Source of the DNA: Acidovorax sp. CCYZU-2555
Lineage (GTDB): Bacteria > Pseudomonadota > Gammaproteobacteria > Burkholderiales > Burkholderiaceae_C
Direction: 5' to 3'
Length of the DNA: 64,000 nt
Assembly: GCF_018413525.1 (NCBI RefSeq)
Contig: NZ_JAHCDD010000008.1
Span: 1-64,000 of the forward strand
Below, one piece after another: positions 1-8,749 of this stretch (within the stretch, counting starts at the first letter, position 1; each line of letters opens with the position of its first letter). Position numbers and translations under genes: made by a program. The notes below the pieces were generated by a model. It was given only the letters and a program-made list of their open reading frames with translations, was not told the DNA's origin and searched no databases.

Positions 1-536
1 CCGGGCTGGGGCGCCGTACGGTCGGCATCGCTGACCCAGCGCAGGTAATTCTCGGTGGCGGCAGCGGGCGCGGTTTCGCGGCCGTCGTAGGCTTGGACTT
101 TCTTCTGCGTGGCGTCGTAGTGCAGCATGAACGCGCCGCCGCCCAGGCCCGAAGATTGTGGCTCCACCAGACCCAGCACCATCTGCACCGCCACGGCGGC
201 ATCGACGGCCGAGCCGCCGGCCTTCAGCACGTCGCAGCCCGCGCGTGAAGCCAGCGGATTGGCCGTGGACACCATGTATTGCTTGGCATAGACCGCTGTC
301 TTGCCCAGTCGGTAACCCGATGCGGGTTCGGGCGCGGCCGGATCACCCGGCAAGCCCGAACCTACGACCACCGATCCGGTGTTGCTGACCACGGCGCAGG
401 CGCTTTCGGGGCTGCCGGTACCGTTGTCGGCATTGTCACTGCCGCTGCCGCCGCAGGCAGAAAGCAGCAACAAACAGGCCATGACCGTGGCCGTAGGGCG
501 CCAGGTGGGCATTGATGCAGGAGTGGTGTGGTTCAT
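1..536 (-). CDS. ggt: Gamma-glutamyltranspeptidase, N-terminal part (runs off left edge)
   Basis: Leftward gene with its ATG at 536; about 178 codons are inside the window and the C-terminal part, including the autocatalytic Thr of the small subunit, lies outside. The N-terminus is a lipoprotein-type signal (MACLLLLSACGG, lipobox LSAC), then a low-complexity linker, then the family start AVYAKQYMVSTANPLAS and the signatures LVEPQSSGLGGGAFML and YDGRETAPAA, which are typical of the large subunit. The enzyme hydrolyses or transfers the gamma-glutamyl group of glutathione and its conjugates in the periplasm. The lipobox suggests an outer-membrane-anchored form rather than the soluble periplasmic one. 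Family assignment is firm; completeness cannot be judged. Confidence 0.9.
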   Translation of the reverse strand, partial: MNHTTPASMPTWRPTATVMACLLLLSACGGSGSDNADNGTGSPESACAVVSNTGSVVVGSGLPGDPAAPEPASGYRLGKTAVYAKQYMVSTANPLASRAGCDVLKAGGSAVDAAVAVQMVLGLVEPQSSGLGGGAFMLHYDATQKKVQAYDGRETAPAAATENYLRWVSDADRTAPQP

Positions 537-875
537 GAACGTTCCTTTATAGGCTTTGGGAAGGAAATCGCGTGCCGCTGTCTCTTCGCGGCAGCTTCAG
601 CATAAGCGCCTGGCGGCGCCGGCAGTGACATGCGCGCGACCTGAATTCACCGATGTGGTGCGTTATGGCGTGTACGCGCCATAGCTTGCAAGAACCACGC
701 CACAAGGCACAGACGGCCCACGCAAGAAAGTGATGCCCGCGCAAGGATTGCAGGCTGGGCCTGCGTTTGGCTGCTGTGGCAAGGGGATTCCCTACAATGC
801 CGGAGCCCGCGCTCCCACGGTGAGGTCGGCAATGGGCGCACCGAGGACGCTCGAGGATGGGCTTAACTTAGCTGC
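537..875. other. Divergent intergenic region, ggt / YqcI-YcgG gene
   Basis: About 340 bases between two divergently transcribed genes, so it must hold both promoters. Short reading frames here have no recognisable product. I see no clear operator, terminator or RNA gene. Confidence 0.4.
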
Positions 876-1571
876 ATGCACCTCCACCCCTGCGAAAATG
901 AACCGAACGCACCTGCTGCCGCAGGCCTCCTCAAGGAATTCATCGCCGACAAGTCCTTTCCCTGCGTGGGCGCCAAGTCGGCGCTCAACAAGGGGCGCAT
1001 GCAGCTGCAGGAATTCGGCGAACTCGGCGATGAATCCCTGACGCCGGCCTTGCATGCGGCGCTGGTGGACTATTCGCGCCAGTACCCCGATCCCGGCATG
1101 GTGCCCGTGAGCTTCATTGCCGTGTTCCGCGCGCCCCAACTCGATGAATTGCGCTTCGAACAGCGGATGTGGCGCCAACTGCGCGCGCTGCACGCACACG
1201 ATTGCGCGCACGGTATTCCCTGGGCAAGCGGTGTCGGCGATGATCCCCTGCGCGAAGACTTTTCGTTCAGCGTCGGCGGGCGCGCGTTCTTTGTCGTCGG
1301 CATGCACCCCGGTGCCTCGCGACTCGCGCGCCGCACGCCCATGCCCTGCCTGGTGTTCAACTTCCACGAGCAGTTCGAACAGCTCAAGGCCAGCGGCAAG
1401 TACACCCTGCTGCAGGAAGCGATACGCACGCGCGATATCGCGCTTCAAGGTTCGATCAATCCGGTGCTTGCACGTTTTGGCGAGGCCTCCGAGGCGCGCC
1501 AGTATTCAGGCCGGGCGGTGGAAGCCGACTGGCAATGTCCATTCCATTCGAAAGCCCAGAAAGATGCATGA
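876..1571 (+). CDS. YqcI/YcgG family protein (GntA-like heme-dependent oxygenase family)
   Basis: 231 residues, usual length for the YqcI/YcgG family (PF08892). Visible hallmarks are the N-terminal FIADKSFPCVGAKSALNKGR, the central FSVGGRAFFVVGMHPGASR, and PMPCLVFNFHEQFEQLKASGKY. A family member, GntA, is a heme-dependent N-hydroxylase in guanitoxin biosynthesis; most members remain uncharacterised. The stop overlaps the start of the DUF1989 gene by 8 bases, so the two are translationally coupled and probably act on a common small guanidino- or ureido-like compound (inference). Family call is strong; the substrate is unknown. Confidence 0.85.
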   Translation: MHLHPCENEPNAPAAAGLLKEFIADKSFPCVGAKSALNKGRMQLQEFGELGDESLTPALHAALVDYSRQYPDPGMVPVSFIAVFRAPQLDELRFEQRMWRQLRALHAHDCAHGIPWASGVGDDPLREDFSFSVGGRAFFVVGMHPGASRLARRTPMPCLVFNFHEQFEQLKASGKYTLLQEAIRTRDIALQGSINPVLARFGEASEARQYSGRAVEADWQCPFHSKAQKDA

Positions 1572-2169
1572 AGTTCCGCACGCCTGCACGCGTATTCCTC
1601 CCCAATCGGGCGTTGCCTTTCGCCTGCGCGCCGGCGAGATCCTGCGTATCCATGACCCCATGGGCGAGCAGGTGGCCGATTTGTTTGCGTTCAAGGACGG
1701 CGACCATGCCTGCAGCCTGTCTTCGGGGCGCAGCATCGACTACGCGTCCAAGATCTATCTGAGCAGCGGCGATACGCTCTATGCCAATGACAGCCGGGCG
1801 ATGTTCGTGATTCTCGAAGACCAGGTCGGCCGCCATGATTTTCTGTTGACGCCCTGCAGCCAGGAGATGTTCGAGATTCTCTACAAGCACCAGGGCCACC
1901 ACCCGAGCTGCTTCGAAAATCTGTACACCGCGCTGGCCGAATTCGGCATACGCCCGGAGCAGATCGGCACCACCTTCAATGTTTTTATGAACGTCGAAGT
2001 GGGGCCCGACGGCGTGGTCGCGGTCAAGCCGCCCAAGTCGCGGCCTGGCGACTTCATCGAACTGCGCGCCGAGATGGACCTGGTCTGTGGCCTGACTTCG
2101 TGTTCGGCGGAAAACTCCAACAACGGCAGCTTCAAGCCCATTGACTACGAAATCCTGCAGCGCGCCTGA
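1564..2169 (+). CDS. DUF1989 / urea carboxylase-associated family protein
   Basis: 201 residues from the ATG at 1564, which overlaps the preceding stop; the frame is open further upstream but only because it shadows the upstream gene. Motifs of the DUF1989 family are GVAFRLRAGEILRIHDPMGEQVADL near the N-terminus, the paired cysteine region LLTPCSQEMFEI, and the C-terminal DLVCGLTSCSAENSN. Relatives sit beside urea carboxylase and allophanate hydrolase, where they act in guanidine/urea metabolism. No carboxylase is present here; the partner is the YqcI/YcgG gene instead. Confidence 0.85.
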   Translation: MHEVPHACTRIPPQSGVAFRLRAGEILRIHDPMGEQVADLFAFKDGDHACSLSSGRSIDYASKIYLSSGDTLYANDSRAMFVILEDQVGRHDFLLTPCSQEMFEILYKHQGHHPSCFENLYTALAEFGIRPEQIGTTFNVFMNVEVGPDGVVAVKPPKSRPGDFIELRAEMDLVCGLTSCSAENSNNGSFKPIDYEILQRA

Positions 2170-2180
2170 GGCGCATGGGC

Positions 2181-2663
2181 TCAATCAACCCGCAGCACCT
2201 CGAACCGTTGGCGGATTGAACCTACCTGTATGGACACCTCATCGCCCTCGCCTTTACCCAGCATGGCCCTGGCCAAAGGGGCTTCGCTGCTGATGACCTG
2301 AACGAGCTGCGTGCCGCTGAGCAACTTCATGCTGCCCCCGGCCGGTCCGAGAAACAGCTGCTGCTCTTTGTCGTTGGAATCGACCAGGCAGACCAGCGCG
2401 CCAAGCTGTATGCCTTTGCTGGCGTCGTAGGGCAGCGCACGGAATTGGCGCCAATGGGCCAACGCCTCACGCATGGCTTCGGCGCGCCGCGCCTGGCCCG
2501 AGGCCAGGTAGGCGGCTTCCAGACCCAATGTGTCGTATTTGTTTTCGGCGATGTTCTCTTCGTGGGTCGCCGTTTCATGCGCCGTACGCACTGCCTGTTC
2601 GGTTTGCCGCAGATCTTCTGCGAGCTGTTCCAGCACCTGCTGCTGCAGCAAGAATTTATCCAT
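2181..2663 (-). CDS. GreA/GreB-family transcription elongation factor-like protein
   Basis: 160 residues from the ATG at 2663 (an alternative ATG lies directly before it, and a longer frame starts at 2687). N-terminal coiled coil (about residues 1-80) with the tip region EENIAENKYDTLGLEAAYLA rich in acidic residues, then a GreA/B C-terminal domain (LGALVCLVDSNDKEQQLFLGP, VQVISSEAPLARAMLGKGEGDEV). Gre factors bind RNA polymerase's secondary channel and stimulate cleavage of backtracked RNA; this short divergent family is a paralogue of housekeeping GreA, so its exact role is uncertain. Convergent with the DUF1989 gene. Confidence 0.8.
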   Translation of the reverse strand: MDKFLLQQQVLEQLAEDLRQTEQAVRTAHETATHEENIAENKYDTLGLEAAYLASGQARRAEAMREALAHWRQFRALPYDASKGIQLGALVCLVDSNDKEQQLFLGPAGGSMKLLSGTQLVQVISSEAPLARAMLGKGEGDEVSIQVGSIRQRFEVLRVD

Positions 2664-2805
2664 CATGAAAGCTCGGCATCTCGCCACAAAAAAGACCGCA
2701 TCGCAGCACGCGCCTGCCGGCTCGATTCCACATCGAAAGTTGGAAAAAGCCTGGAGTCTAAACCTTGGGCGCCCAGAGGCAGCTGTTTATCTGCACACCG
2801 CCGTT

Positions 2806-3711
2806 TCAGTCCGCATGCACCAGCGCGGGGTTGCTGCGCAGGCGCTCCACCGCCAGATCGATGAAGGCCCGTGATTTCGCCGTGACCCTGCGGCCTTCCG
2901 CATGCACCACATGCACCGGCAAGGCGGGTTCTTCGAACTGCGCCAGCACGACTTCCAGCCTGCCCGAATGGATGTCCGCCGCGACCTGATAGGACAGCAC
3001 GCGCGAGATGCCCCAGCCTTGCAGCGCGGCGTCTATGGCGGCTTCGTTGGTATTGCAGAACAGGCGCGGCCGCACCTGGAGGCTGATCTGATGGTCCTGC
3101 CCAAAGCGCCATTCGAGCGATGACCAGGTGCCGACAGACGCGATGATGTTGTGCTGGCCCAGGTCGCTGGGGTGCTCAGGGCGACCTGCGGCCGTGAGGT
3201 AGCTTGGAGACGCGCAGACGACACGGCGCACGCTGCCCACCTTGATGGCGTGATAGCCCGAGGACGGCAAATGACCGATGCGCACGGCGACATCGATGCC
3301 TTCTTCGACCAGGTTGGTGTTGCGGTCCACGAACAGCGCCTGCCCGGTCATCGCCGGATGGCGGTCCAGGTATTCCGTGAGTATGGGCAGCACGTGCATG
3401 GTGCCGAATCGCGTCGATGCCGTCACCGTGAGGGTTCCGCTGGGCGTGCCGTGCGCGCCCGCGGCGCCGGCGTCGGCTTCGTCCACCTCCAGCAGTATGC
3501 GGCGGCAATCTTCCAGGTAGCGCGCACCGGCTTCGGTCGGCTTCACGGAACGCGTGGTGCGCTGCAGCAGGCGTGCGCCTATGCCCTCCTCCAGCATGGC
3601 GATGGCCCGCGTCACGGCGGGCGGGCTCATGCGCAGCGCCCGCGCCGCGCCGGCAAAGCCACCCAGTTCCACCACCTTGACGAAGACTTTCATGCACTGC
3701 AGCTTGTCCAT
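2806..3711 (-). CDS. LysR-family transcriptional regulator (CrgA/DmlR type)
   Basis: 301 residues. Winged helix-turn-helix at residues 1-60 (VVELGGFAGAARALRMSPPAVTRAIAMLEE), then the LysR substrate-binding domain with the subgroup motif GTLTVTASTRFGTMHVLPIL and a C-terminal ISRVLSYQVAADIHSGRLEVVL. It is divergent from the GST/oxidoreductase operon across a 105-base intergenic region, the usual placement for a regulator of that operon. The effector is unknown. Confidence 0.93.
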   Translation of the reverse strand: MDKLQCMKVFVKVVELGGFAGAARALRMSPPAVTRAIAMLEEGIGARLLQRTTRSVKPTEAGARYLEDCRRILLEVDEADAGAAGAHGTPSGTLTVTASTRFGTMHVLPILTEYLDRHPAMTGQALFVDRNTNLVEEGIDVAVRIGHLPSSGYHAIKVGSVRRVVCASPSYLTAAGRPEHPSDLGQHNIIASVGTWSSLEWRFGQDHQISLQVRPRLFCNTNEAAIDAALQGWGISRVLSYQVAADIHSGRLEVVLAQFEEPALPVHVVHAEGRRVTAKSRAFIDLAVERLRSNPALVHAD

Positions 3712-3816
3712 TGATTGTTCCGATTTTTGGAATGCCGGATTCTATATTTTCTGGATTATCAATTCGACATGCAACTATCAGAATTCGGGCTGTCAACCAC
3801 CACAGGAACCCATTCC
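3712..3816. promoter_or_regulatory. Divergent promoter region of LysR gene and GST operon
   Basis: AT-rich 105 bases between divergent genes. It holds an inverted repeat GAAT-GCCGG-ATTC at 3730-3742, a plausible LysR-type site, and an AT-rich TATATT stretch just after it. A Shine-Dalgarno-like CAGGAA lies before the GST start. Assigned by position and symmetry only. Confidence 0.4.
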
Positions 3817-4446
3817 ATGAAGCTCTACCACTTTCCCCTGTCCGGCCATGCCCACCGCGCACGCCTGTTTCTGGCGCTGCTGGACGTGCCGCATGAAATC
3901 ATCGACGTAGACCTGGCCAAGGGCGCGCACAAGACGGCCGCGTTTCTTGCCATGAACGCCTTCGGCCAGGTACCGGTGCTGGATGACGATGGAATCATCG
4001 TCAACGACTCCAATGCCATCCTTGTGTACCTCGCCAAGAAGCTGGGCCGCACCGACTGGCTGCCGGAAGACGCGGTGGGCGCGGCACGGGTACAGCGCTG
4101 GCTGTCGGTGGCGGCAGGCGAAATCGCCTACGGACCCTGCGCCGCCCGCTTGATCACGGTCTTCAAATCTTCGCACCGCGCCGAAGAAGTCATCGCCCGC
4201 GCCCATGTGATCTTCGAACGCATGGAGCAGGCGCTGGAAGGCCGCGACTGGATCGCCAGCGAAAAAACGGGGACCGCCTCGACTCCGACCATCGCCGACG
4301 TGGCGCTGTACAGCTACACCGACCGTGCGCCCGAAGGCTTTGTGGACCTGGCGCCCTATCCCAACATCCGCGCCTGGCTGGCGCGTGTGCAAGCCTTGCC
4401 GGGCTTCGTTCCATTCCAGAAGACGCCCGCCGGCCTGGCCGCTTGA
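3817..4446 (+). CDS. Glutathione S-transferase family protein
   Basis: 209 residues from the ATG at 3817, preceded by CAGGAA; the frame is open upstream but that part is the promoter. N-terminal thioredoxin fold with [17 protein letters not shown], the cis-proline segment [10 protein letters not shown] and the glutathione-binding [11 protein letters not shown]; the C-terminal part is the all-helical GST domain ending in [16 protein letters not shown]. It begins a two-gene operon with the 688-residue oxidoreductase (20-base gap), which suggests a shared detoxification or redox role. Confidence 0.93.
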   Translation: MKLYHFPLSGHAHRARLFLALLDVPHEIIDVDLAKGAHKTAAFLAMNAFGQVPVLDDDGIIVNDSNAILVYLAKKLGRTDWLPEDAVGAARVQRWLSVAAGEIAYGPCAARLITVFKSSHRAEEVIARAHVIFERMEQALEGRDWIASEKTGTASTPTIADVALYSYTDRAPEGFVDLAPYPNIRAWLARVQALPGFVPFQKTPAGLAA

Positions 4447-4466
4447 ACCAGGAATAAGGAATCGCC

Positions 4467-6533
4467 ATGCCTGCATCAGTCCCCCTTCCCTCCGATAAGG
4501 CCTCTGCCTGGCACGCGGGCGAGCTGGCCATACAGCGCCAGGCCGGCGTGGTGGCGCAGGTGCATGCGTTAGGGCACCAGTACGTACGGACTTTCATGCC
4601 CGAACAGCACCGGGAATTCTTTCCGCTGCTGCCCTTCGTTCTGCTGGGCGCGGTCGATCCAGGCGGGGCTGTGTGGGCCACCATGCGTGCCGGCCTGCCC
4701 GGGTTTCTGGGCGCGCAGGACGCGCAGCATCTGAGCGTCGATACGCTGCGTGAACCCTCAGACCCCGCAGACGCCGGCATGGAAGACGGCAACGCGATCG
4801 GCTTGCTGGGCATGGACCCGATGACGCGCCGCCGCAACCGGCTCAACGGCATCATTCGCCGCAGCGCGGGCGAGCAGGGGTTTGCCATCGAAGTCGGGCA
4901 GAGCTTCGGCGCCTGCCCGCGCTACATCACCAACCGCTCCTGCGTGCCGACCAGGCCCGCCGGTCAACCATCGCCGCAAGCGGCCTACATCATCGACGTG
5001 CTCGACGACAAGGCGCGGCGCATGATACGCAGCGCCGACAGCCTGTATGTCGCCTCCTATATCCAAGGCAAGGACAGCCGCGACGGCCAGCGCCAGGTCG
5101 ATGTGTCGCACCGCGGCGGCAAGCCCGGCTTTGTGCGCATCGACGCCGATGGCAGCCTCACCGTGCCGGAGTTCAACGGCAATTTCTTTTTCAACACCCT
5201 GGGCAACTTCGTGCTGAACCCCAGGGCGGGCCTGCTGTTCGTCGACTATGCGACGGGCGACATGCTGCAGATGACCGGCGTGGTCGAAGTCATCCTCGAC
5301 TCCCCCGAAATCGCCGCATTCCAGGGCGCCGAGCGCCTGTGGCGCTTCATGCCCAGCAAGGTGGTGCACCGCCCAGAGGGCCTGCCGCTGCGCTGGGACC
5401 AGCGCCCGGACGGCGCATCGCCCAGCGTCTTCCTGACCGGCAGCTGGGACGAAGCGTCGGCGCGCCTGCAAGCGCAGGCGCTGCCCGGCCAATGGCGGCC
5501 GTTTCGCATCACGCGGGCGATAGAGGAAAGCAGCACCGTGCGTTCGCTGGTGCTCGAAGCGGCCGATGGCGCGGCCATGGTGCCGCATCTGGCGGGCCAG
5601 CATCTGCCGCTGCGCCTGATCGGCGGCACATTGCCGAGCCGCACCTACACCCTGTCCTGCGCGCCCGGCGACAAGGCCTATCGCATCAGCGTCAAGCAGC
5701 AAGGCCTGGTATCGCAGCGCCTGCACCGGCTACAGGAAGGCGACCTGGTCGAAGTACAAAGCCCTGCGGGCGCGTTCACGATAGACGCTGCCCAGCGGCG
5801 CCCGGCGGTGCTGCTGGCGGCGGGCATAGGCATCACGCCCATCCTGTCCATGCTGCGCCACCTGGTGCTGGAAGGCGTGCGTACGCGCCATCGCCGACCG
5901 GCGTGGATCTTCCATTCGGCAAGAACCAAGGCCGAGCGCGCGTTCGACCAGGAAATCGCCCAGCTGGTCGGTGCCGCCGAGGGCGCCGTTCGCCAGGTGC
6001 GTGTGTTGGGCTCCGACCAGGGCGCCAAGGCCATCGACGACTACGACGCCATAGGCCGCATCGACCTGGACCTGCTCCAGGCCTATCTGCCGCTGGCCGA
6101 CTACGACTTCTACCTGTGCGGCCCCGCGGGCTTCATGCAGTCGCTGTACGACGGCTTGCGTTCGCTGAACATTGCAGACGAGCGCATTCACGCCGAGTCG
6201 TTCGGTCCGTCCGGCTTGAAACGCTCGGGCTCATCCGCCCTCCCCGGCCGTGCGGATGCAGCGCCTTCGGCGGTCACTGCCCAGGTGGTCTTTTCGGCAG
6301 CGGGAAAACAGGCGACGTGGAATCCGGGCGATGGATCGATCCTGGAAATCGCCGAACAGGCGGGCCTGGCGCCGGCCTATGGCTGCCGCAGCGGCAGTTG
6401 CGGCACGTGCAAGGTCAAGATCAGCGAAGGAAAGGTGGCCTATCTCACCACCCCCACAGCCCAGGTCGGCGCCGACGAAGCCCTGATCTGCTGCGCCGTG
6501 CCCGCCAGCGCGCGGGTTTCGGTGCTTTGCTAG
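4467..6533 (+). CDS. Fused PNPOx-like / ferredoxin-NADP reductase-type flavoprotein / 2Fe-2S ferredoxin
   Basis: 688 residues with three modules. Residues 1 to about 330 are a pyridoxamine 5'-phosphate oxidase-like (FMN split-barrel) domain (NGIIRRSAGEQGFAIEVGQSFGACPRYI; FNGNFFFNTLGNFVLNPRAGLLF). About 340-580 form a ferredoxin-reductase module with the flavin motif RTYTLSCAP, the NAD(P) segment AAGIGITPILSML and LCGPAGFMQSLYDGL. The end is a plant-type 2Fe-2S domain with CRSGSCGTCK (Cys640, 645, 648) and a fourth Cys in ALICCAV. An electron path from NAD(P)H through flavin and the cluster to a substrate at the split-barrel domain is implied. The substrate is unknown; GST and LysR neighbours suggest an electrophile or xenobiotic response. 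Confidence 0.9.
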   Translation: MPASVPLPSDKASAWHAGELAIQRQAGVVAQVHALGHQYVRTFMPEQHREFFPLLPFVLLGAVDPGGAVWATMRAGLPGFLGAQDAQHLSVDTLREPSDPADAGMEDGNAIGLLGMDPMTRRRNRLNGIIRRSAGEQGFAIEVGQSFGACPRYITNRSCVPTRPAGQPSPQAAYIIDVLDDKARRMIRSADSLYVASYIQGKDSRDGQRQVDVSHRGGKPGFVRIDADGSLTVPEFNGNFFFNTLGNFVLNPRAGLLFVDYATGDMLQMTGVVEVILDSPEIAAFQGAERLWRFMPSKVVHRPEGLPLRWDQRPDGASPSVFLTGSWDEASARLQAQALPGQWRPFRITRAIEESSTVRSLVLEAADGAAMVPHLAGQHLPLRLIGGTLPSRTYTLSCAPGDKAYRISVKQQGLVSQRLHRLQEGDLVEVQSPAGAFTIDAAQRRPAVLLAAGIGITPILSMLRHLVLEGVRTRHRRPAWIFHSARTKAERAFDQEIAQLVGAAEGAVRQVRVLGSDQGAKAIDDYDAIGRIDLDLLQAYLPLADYDFYLCGPAGFMQSLYDGLRSLNIADERIHAESFGPSGLKRSGSSALPGRADAAPSAVTAQVVFSAAGKQATWNPGDGSILEIAEQAGLAPAYGCRSGSCGTCKVKISEGKVAYLTTPTAQVGADEALICCAVPASARVSVLC

Positions 6534-6559
6534 GGCATCCGCGTGGTTGCCCTGGGTGG

Positions 6560-7450
6560 CTACGGCGTTTGCGGAACAAACACTTTCACGGCGCGCTCTG
6601 CGAGCTTGAACACGACCGGCGTCTGCGTGCGCAGCTCGCCGTCGAGATTGACGGGGCGCTCGGTGCGGGTGCGGATGGTCAGCGCCTTGGTCGAAAACGC
6701 CCTCACTTCATCCCATTGGCTGTGGGTGCCTTTTCTTATGGCGGGAAGAAGCCACAGAAGCCGCCACCAGTGGGACACCTCCAGACTGTAGAAATCCAGC
6801 AGCCCGTCCATGGCTGTCGCATCGTGGTGCACGGCCATTCCGCCGCCATAGTACCGACCGTTGCCCACAGAGACCTGAAAAGTCCTGAGTTTCTCGACGG
6901 TGCCGTCATGCTCCAGCGTTGCTTCAAACAAATTCGACGCCGCGAGTATGCGTGCCGCCGTGATCGCATAACCCAACTTGCCCCAGCGGCGCTTTGCACT
7001 GGCCGTAAGCGATGAAGCAAGGTCTGCGCTGAAGCCTATGCTGGCGACGTTGAAGAATGGATTGCCGTTCGCCAAACCCAGGTCCACGCGCACCGTGTTT
7101 TCACCGCAGGCGACGCGAACGGCGCTTTCCATGTCCAGAGGAATGCCCATGGTACGCGCGAAGTCGTTCGCCGTTCCCAGCGGCAGAACGCCCAGGGGAA
7201 GACCTGTCTGGATGATGCCCGCAGCCGCCCCGTTCAAGCTACCGTCGCCGCCGCCCACGATCACGCGGTCTACCTGGCTGGCATAGGCCTGGATCACATT
7301 GCTCGCCGAGACGCCTTCGGGCACTTCCGGCTGAAGCACCTCCAGCCCCGCACGCTGCAGCAGTTGCCTGCAGGGCTCGGACTCCAGCGCGCCACGGCGT
7401 GAATAGGGGTTGATCAGCAGAAGGGCTTTGCCTTTGTTCGGTGGGTTCAT
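6560..7450 (-). CDS. Diacylglycerol kinase-family lipid kinase (YegS-like)
   Basis: 296 residues, the usual length of YegS/DgkB-type lipid kinases. It shows the family's catalytic domain motifs: LLINPYSRRG at the N-terminus, the nucleotide-binding VIVGGGDGSLNGAAAGI, LPLGTANDFARTMGIP, and the C-terminal PVNLDGELRTQTPVVFKL. Such enzymes phosphorylate diacylglycerol, phosphatidylglycerol or sphingoid lipids at the inner membrane. It stands alone and converges with the oxidoreductase gene at 6533. The lipid substrate cannot be told from the sequence. Confidence 0.9.
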   Translation of the reverse strand: MNPPNKGKALLLINPYSRRGALESEPCRQLLQRAGLEVLQPEVPEGVSASNVIQAYASQVDRVIVGGGDGSLNGAAAGIIQTGLPLGVLPLGTANDFARTMGIPLDMESAVRVACGENTVRVDLGLANGNPFFNVASIGFSADLASSLTASAKRRWGKLGYAITAARILAASNLFEATLEHDGTVEKLRTFQVSVGNGRYYGGGMAVHHDATAMDGLLDFYSLEVSHWWRLLWLLPAIRKGTHSQWDEVRAFSTKALTIRTRTERPVNLDGELRTQTPVVFKLAERAVKVFVPQTP

Positions 7451-7620
7451 TGCAGTAAGTAGGACACGAGTAGACCCGCAGTCTTGACCAGATAAGCGCT
7501 CATAGAGCGAAACTGCGATTGTCAGAGGGCCATCAAGAAAAGCTCATAAAAGACCCTTTATCTTTGCAGTGCAAGCGCAAGCCCCCTGCGCGTGCGGTTG
7601 TTGCTTCTCAGCAGGAGTCT

Positions 7621-8748
7621 TCATGTGCGGAGCTGGGCATGGCACGCGGGAGCGTCTCGAAGACCGCGCAGCCGGTCGGCGTTCGCCAGGTCGGCGATCG
7701 GCGCCAGCAAGCCGCGATCAAAGGCGTGCAGCACCCGGCCGGCGCGCACGCGGTTCGGCCAGTCGGCATGGGTCAGCGCCCCACGGCCCAGCGCCACCAA
7801 GTTGGCCTCGCCGCGCTCTATCATTGCGGCGGCATCGGCCGGCGCGTGCAGCGCGCCATTGGCGATCACCGGCAACTTGCCATGCCGGCGCGCCAGCGCT
7901 GCCAGACTGGGCGATGCGCCGAACGCCGGCTGCCAGGCCTCGAACTCCGTCGTGTGCAGGAAATCGAGGGGCGCGGCCGACAGGGTTTCGAAGATCAGCG
8001 CCGCATCTGCCTCGCCGCCACTCCATTTGTGCGTGAAATCGTTGACCTTGCCCTGCGACACGCGGTAGCCCACAGCGAAGTCGGGCCCCACGGCGCGGCG
8101 CACCGCCTCAATGGTCTCCACGCCCAGGCGCAGACGGCGCGCCAGCGAGCCGCCGTAGGCATCGTCGCGGTGGTTGGTGTAGTCGGTCAGAAACTGGTCG
8201 AGCAGGTAGCCGTTTGCGCCATGGATTTCCACGCCGTCGAAGCCAGCCTGCTTGGCACGCAGCGCCGCGCTGGCGAATCCCTCGACGACGGCGTCAATTT
8301 CCGCGAGCGACAGCGCACCTGGCTGGCGGTACGCGCCTTCGCCGCGGTAGAAGTTCATCTGCTGGCCCCTGGGCTGCAGCGCCGAGGGCCCCTTGGGCTC
8401 GGGCCGGTGCGGGTTGCCCTGCGAGATGGCGCCCGCGTGCATCAGCTGGGCGACGATGCGGCCGGCGCTCGCATGCACGCGCTGCACCACCGGCCGCCAG
8501 GCTTCACGCTGACCGTCGTCGGCAAGACCTGGCTGGTAGCAATAGCCCTGGGCATAGGCCTGGTCGGTGTAGACGCCTTCGGTGATCACCAGGCCAAAGC
8601 CACCGGCGGCGAACTCGCCGTAGTAGTCCGCCATGCGCGCCGTGACCAGGCCCTGCGCCGTGGCGCTGACGCGCGTCATCGGGGCGACGGCCAGGCGGTT
8701 GTTCAAATGCAGCGGGCCGAGGTCGACCGGGTCGAAAAGGAGGCTCAT
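7621..8748 (-). CDS. NADH:flavin oxidoreductase, Old Yellow Enzyme family
   Basis: 375 residues from the ATG at 8748, one base after the stop of the RidA-like gene, so the two are co-translated. FMN TIM barrel with LFDPVDLGPLHLNNRLAVAPMTR at the start, HGANGYLLDQFLTDYTNHR (the His-x-x-Asn pair that binds the substrate carbonyl) and DDAYGGSLARRLRL. The C-terminus keeps the phosphate-binding part (VIANGALHAPADAAAMIERGEANLVALGRG). It reduces activated C=C bonds with NAD(P)H. The RidA partner suggests a reactive enamine/imine or enone intermediate. Confidence 0.92.
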   Translation of the reverse strand: MSLLFDPVDLGPLHLNNRLAVAPMTRVSATAQGLVTARMADYYGEFAAGGFGLVITEGVYTDQAYAQGYCYQPGLADDGQREAWRPVVQRVHASAGRIVAQLMHAGAISQGNPHRPEPKGPSALQPRGQQMNFYRGEGAYRQPGALSLAEIDAVVEGFASAALRAKQAGFDGVEIHGANGYLLDQFLTDYTNHRDDAYGGSLARRLRLGVETIEAVRRAVGPDFAVGYRVSQGKVNDFTHKWSGGEADAALIFETLSAAPLDFLHTTEFEAWQPAFGASPSLAALARRHGKLPVIANGALHAPADAAAMIERGEANLVALGRGALTHADWPNRVRAGRVLHAFDRGLLAPIADLANADRLRGLRDAPACHAQLRT

Positions 8749-8749
8749 C

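Noticed and set aside
6535-6556. AGGGCA/TGCCCT inverted repeat after the fused oxidoreductase
   Set aside because: Six-base stem with a long loop and no T-run; insufficient to call a terminator.
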